From assembly GCA_963771705.1 (NCBI GenBank), contig CAVYUP010000006.1, forward strand, positions 186,001 to 250,000: a DNA stretch of 64,000 bases, written 5' to 3'. Made by a program: the position numbers and the translations under genes. Under the pieces are notes generated by a model. It saw only the letters and a program-made list of their open reading frames with translations, was not told the origin of the DNA and ran no database searches. This stretch comes from DATFVA01 sp963771705. Lineage in GTDB: Bacteria; Bacteroidota; Ignavibacteria; Ignavibacteriales; Ignavibacteriaceae. Below are positions 62,150 to 64,000 of the stretch, piece after piece; position 1 is the stretch's first letter, and each line of letters opens with the position of its first letter.

Positions 62150-64000
62150 TTACTTCAGCAGCATTAACTTCTTCGTTGTTACGAATGAACCGCTGACTAT
62201 CCTGTAGAAATATACACCGCTTGCAAATTCGCTTGCATTCCAGGTAACATTATAGTATCCCGGCGCCTGCTCTTCATTTACAAGGGTCTTAACAAGGTTG
62301 CCAAGAATATCATATATCTTTAGTGATACATGGTTTTGAACCGGCAGCTGATAGTTAATGGTCGTTGTCGGGTTAAAGGGATTAGGATAATTCTGCGACA
62401 ATGCGTATTCTTTCGGAACCAGCGCGATCTCACCGTTTTCTTTCTTTAAATTGGCTCCCATCATATTCTGTGAGAACTTCCATGCGTTTGTCAAATGGTT
62501 AAATACATATACGTAGTTGTTCTGCTTGAATTTATTAAGCGCTTTACCAAGCTCTGAATTAGTACTGGCTAAAAGTTCCTCACAGTTCGATGCTACACAG
62601 GCACCGGGCAGAATTGCGTCATCCCTGGATATTACAGCTATCCTGTATCCGCCCAGCTTCAGCCATTCAATTGCCTGATCGATCTTACTGCCGAAATTAT
62701 TATTGCTTATGTATGAATAGATCTTGTTCGCTGCTGTTGTAATGTTGTCGTAAAATGTCAGACCTTTATTGGTCTTCAGTCTGTCACCGTCATTGGGCTT
62801 AAAGTAACCCAGGGCACTCGACAACTGGCTGATTGCATTATTGAGATCTCTCTTTGTATTATTATCCAGGCTGCAGTTATTATTAGCCGGACAGTATTGA
62901 TCCATAATTGCTTGCAGATTATTGAGAGCCCACTGAATATACACCTTTCCAGAGATTGAGAAAGGATTTGCTTCCGGCGCAACGTAAATAGAATGTTCTG
63001 CAGTAAGCAGATACTCACTGTTATTATTACCGTTCTGCCCGTTATCATCAGAAGCAATAAACTCAAGGTTGTAAGCACCCAAATCAGCTGTCTCGAATGA
63101 GGCGGTATAGGTTCCGCTCGAAGTGTGTGCAAGCTGCCGTATTGTCTGACCATAATCCGGCGAGGTAATCTTAACCAGGATTACTGCATTGTCAATCGGC
63201 TCACCTACGGTAATGGTATGCTCGCCGCCGCCCTGCGAATCGCCTCCCTGGAATAAAGTAGCAGTAATGTTAACGTTGGTCGGCGTTGTATTTCCGTTCT
63301 GATCAGTAGTTACATAATAACGTTCTTTATCGGTATTTACATTCAGAACATAATCAGAATGGTTTGCGGAATATACTTGTAATACTTCCGTCGTATCTGG
63401 AGGAGTATTCTCTACAAGCGCGTAAGTCCATTGACCTAGTCCCGGATTATTTACATGGAAATACTTGTATGGCACTCCATGACTGGCATACCCGTTCACG
63501 AAACTTACGTTATAATTTGAACTCTGGTAATTATCCTGAGTTATTGCGCCCGGTGGTATAGTGGATGAATTCATTACAATTCCCGGAGGCAGAAGCACCA
63601 TCGAATACTCGCTTCCCTCCCACGTCATTCCCATATCAAGAGCCGCACCTTCCCAGGATAAGCCTCCAAGCCATGAAAGTCCGCCTAGCCAGGAAAGCCC
63701 TCCTTCCCACGATAAGCCTCCTAACCACGAAAGTCCGCCTTCCCACGAAAGCCCTCCTAGCCATGAAAGACCTCCTTCCCAGGAAAGTCCGCCTAGCCAG
63801 GATAAGCCTCCCGAAATAATATCGCTGTTTATATCTCCTGAATGGTAGGATATCTGCAGGCCCAGGAGACGCAGCCAGATTACATTTACAACATCGGTTA
63901 TCTCGCTTGAAGTCTGGATAGCAGCATATTCGCCGCCTGTTTTATTCGCCAGCCAGCTCATTAGATCCTGTCCTGCTTCAATATCATTATACCCCATCGT
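62150..64000 (-). CDS. secreted T9SS protein with vWA-like end and GGLSW repeats (partial, N-terminus off the window)
   Basis: At least 616 codons; the frame is open to the window edge, so ATG 63997 is not a proven start. The visible N-terminal piece (EAGQDLMSWLANKTGGEYAAIQTSSEITDVVNVIW) looks like the end of a von Willebrand A domain, or a vWA-type loop in a peptidase. Nine copies of GGLSW(L/E) follow (see repeat feature), then beta-sandwich domains (EPIDNAVILVKITSPDYGQTI...GTYTASFETADLGAYNLEF), a helical 'FIMAH'-type region (ALNNLQAIMDQYCPANNNC) and the T9SS domain (QNYPNPFNPTTTINYQLP...KKLMLLK). Exported and probably surface-attached. Confidence 0.9.
   Translation of the reverse strand, partial: TMGYNDIEAGQDLMSWLANKTGGEYAAIQTSSEITDVVNVIWLRLLGLQISYHSGDINSDIISGGLSWLGGLSWEGGLSWLGGLSWEGGLSWLGGLSWEGGLSWLGGLSWLGGLSWEGAALDMGMTWEGSEYSMVLLPPGIVMNSSTIPPGAITQDNYQSSNYNVSFVNGYASHGVPYKYFHVNNPGLGQWTYALVENTPPDTTEVLQVYSANHSDYVLNVNTDKERYYVTTDQNGNTTPTNVNITATLFQGGDSQGGGEHTITVGEPIDNAVILVKITSPDYGQTIRQLAHTSSGTYTASFETADLGAYNLEFIASDDNGQNGNNNSEYLLTAEHSIYVAPEANPFSISGKVYIQWALNNLQAIMDQYCPANNNCSLDNNTKRDLNNAISQLSSALGYFKPNDGDRLKTNKGLTFYDNITTAANKIYSYISNNNFGSKIDQAIEWLKLGGYRIAVISRDDAILPGACVASNCEELLASTNSELGKALNKFKQNNYVYVFNHLTNAWKFSQNMMGANLKKENGEIALVPKEYALSQNYPNPFNPTTTINYQLPVQNHVSLKIYDILGNLVKTLVNEEQAPGYYNVTWNASEFASGVYFYRIVSGSFVTTKKLMLLK
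63648..63812 (-). repeat. 18-bp coding tandem repeat, nine copies of GGLSW(L/E)
   Basis: On the minus strand the six-residue unit GGLSWL or GGLSWE repeats nine times, mostly alternating L and E, then decays into AALDMGMTWEGS. Units differ by silent changes (for example tcc/tcg-type differences), so the peptide rather than the DNA seems conserved. Confidence 0.97.

Noticed and set aside
63561..63848. Pro/Ser-rich repeated plus-strand frame
   Set aside because: It is the antisense reading of the GGLSW repeat; its pattern follows from the 18-bp unit.
1..64000. tRNA, rRNA, insertion sequences, integrases or attachment sites
   Set aside because: No cloverleaf-like or rRNA-like segment, transposase, integrase or terminal inverted repeats were recognised on either strand.

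Overview
The window looks like a chromosome segment of an Ignavibacteria/Ignavibacteriales-type bacterium (Bacteroidota-Chlorobiota side). This rests on six proteins ending in the type IX secretion (T9SS, por-type) C-terminal sorting domain with the NYPNPFNP core, on a gingipain-like C25 protease, and on abundant propeller and SpoIIE-phosphatase proteins. Base composition is moderate and A/T-leaning, with no obvious composition break. There are no rRNA or tRNA genes, no recognisable insertion sequences and no CRISPR array. Both window edges cut a gene.

Layout. 1-5.5 kb: a minus-strand regulatory operon (SpoIIE-type phosphatase, STAS antagonist, tandem ABM-domain protein, unknown 114-aa protein, Ser/Thr kinase with TPRs). 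5.6-11.4 kb: housekeeping and envelope genes (Tag glycosylase, a bacterial GH47 mannosidase-like protein, a 58-aa membrane protein, an OmpA-like protein, a radical SAM protein) and a SpoIIAA-like gene broken by a 1-nt shift. 11.6-29.4 kb: T9SS cargo proteins, an AraC regulator with a late frameshift, a giant propeller, the C25 protease, an aldo/keto reductase, a PAP2 phosphatase, a TSUP permease and an amidase. 29.4-41 kb: a 1543-aa repetitive T9SS protein, a PrsW-like protease, a gluzincin-propeller-barrel protein, and an ECF sigma / anti-sigma / nonapeptide-repeat membrane protein cluster with two matching candidate promoters. 41.3-47.4 kb: a PLP decarboxylase with a small partner gene, a kinase-like/STAND-NTPase/TPR fusion, and a lone receiver protein. 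47.7-56.2 kb: a T9SS propeller, then an ECF sigma / zinc-finger anti-sigma-TPR / CHAT cluster in which the CHAT caspase-like domain is split between two convergent genes, then cfa. 56.3-62 kb: a second partner-switching operon (propeller-sensor phosphatase, RsbW-like kinase, STAS, GAF-phosphatase). The right edge is a T9SS protein with a nine-copy GGLSW repeat.

How it works together (inference). The region is rich in signalling that uses phosphorylated antagonists and sigma factors: three SpoIIE phosphatases, three STAS proteins, one RsbW-like kinase, two ECF sigma factors each with a membrane anti-sigma, one Ser/Thr kinase and one STAND NTPase. These sit among secreted and outer-membrane proteins. 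The best candidates for undescribed biology are the split CHAT protease beside its sigma/anti-sigma pair, the ECF-controlled nonapeptide-repeat protein, and the kinase-like-STAND-TPR fusion. Two single-base frame disruptions lie only about 3 kb apart and may be assembly errors or real decay.
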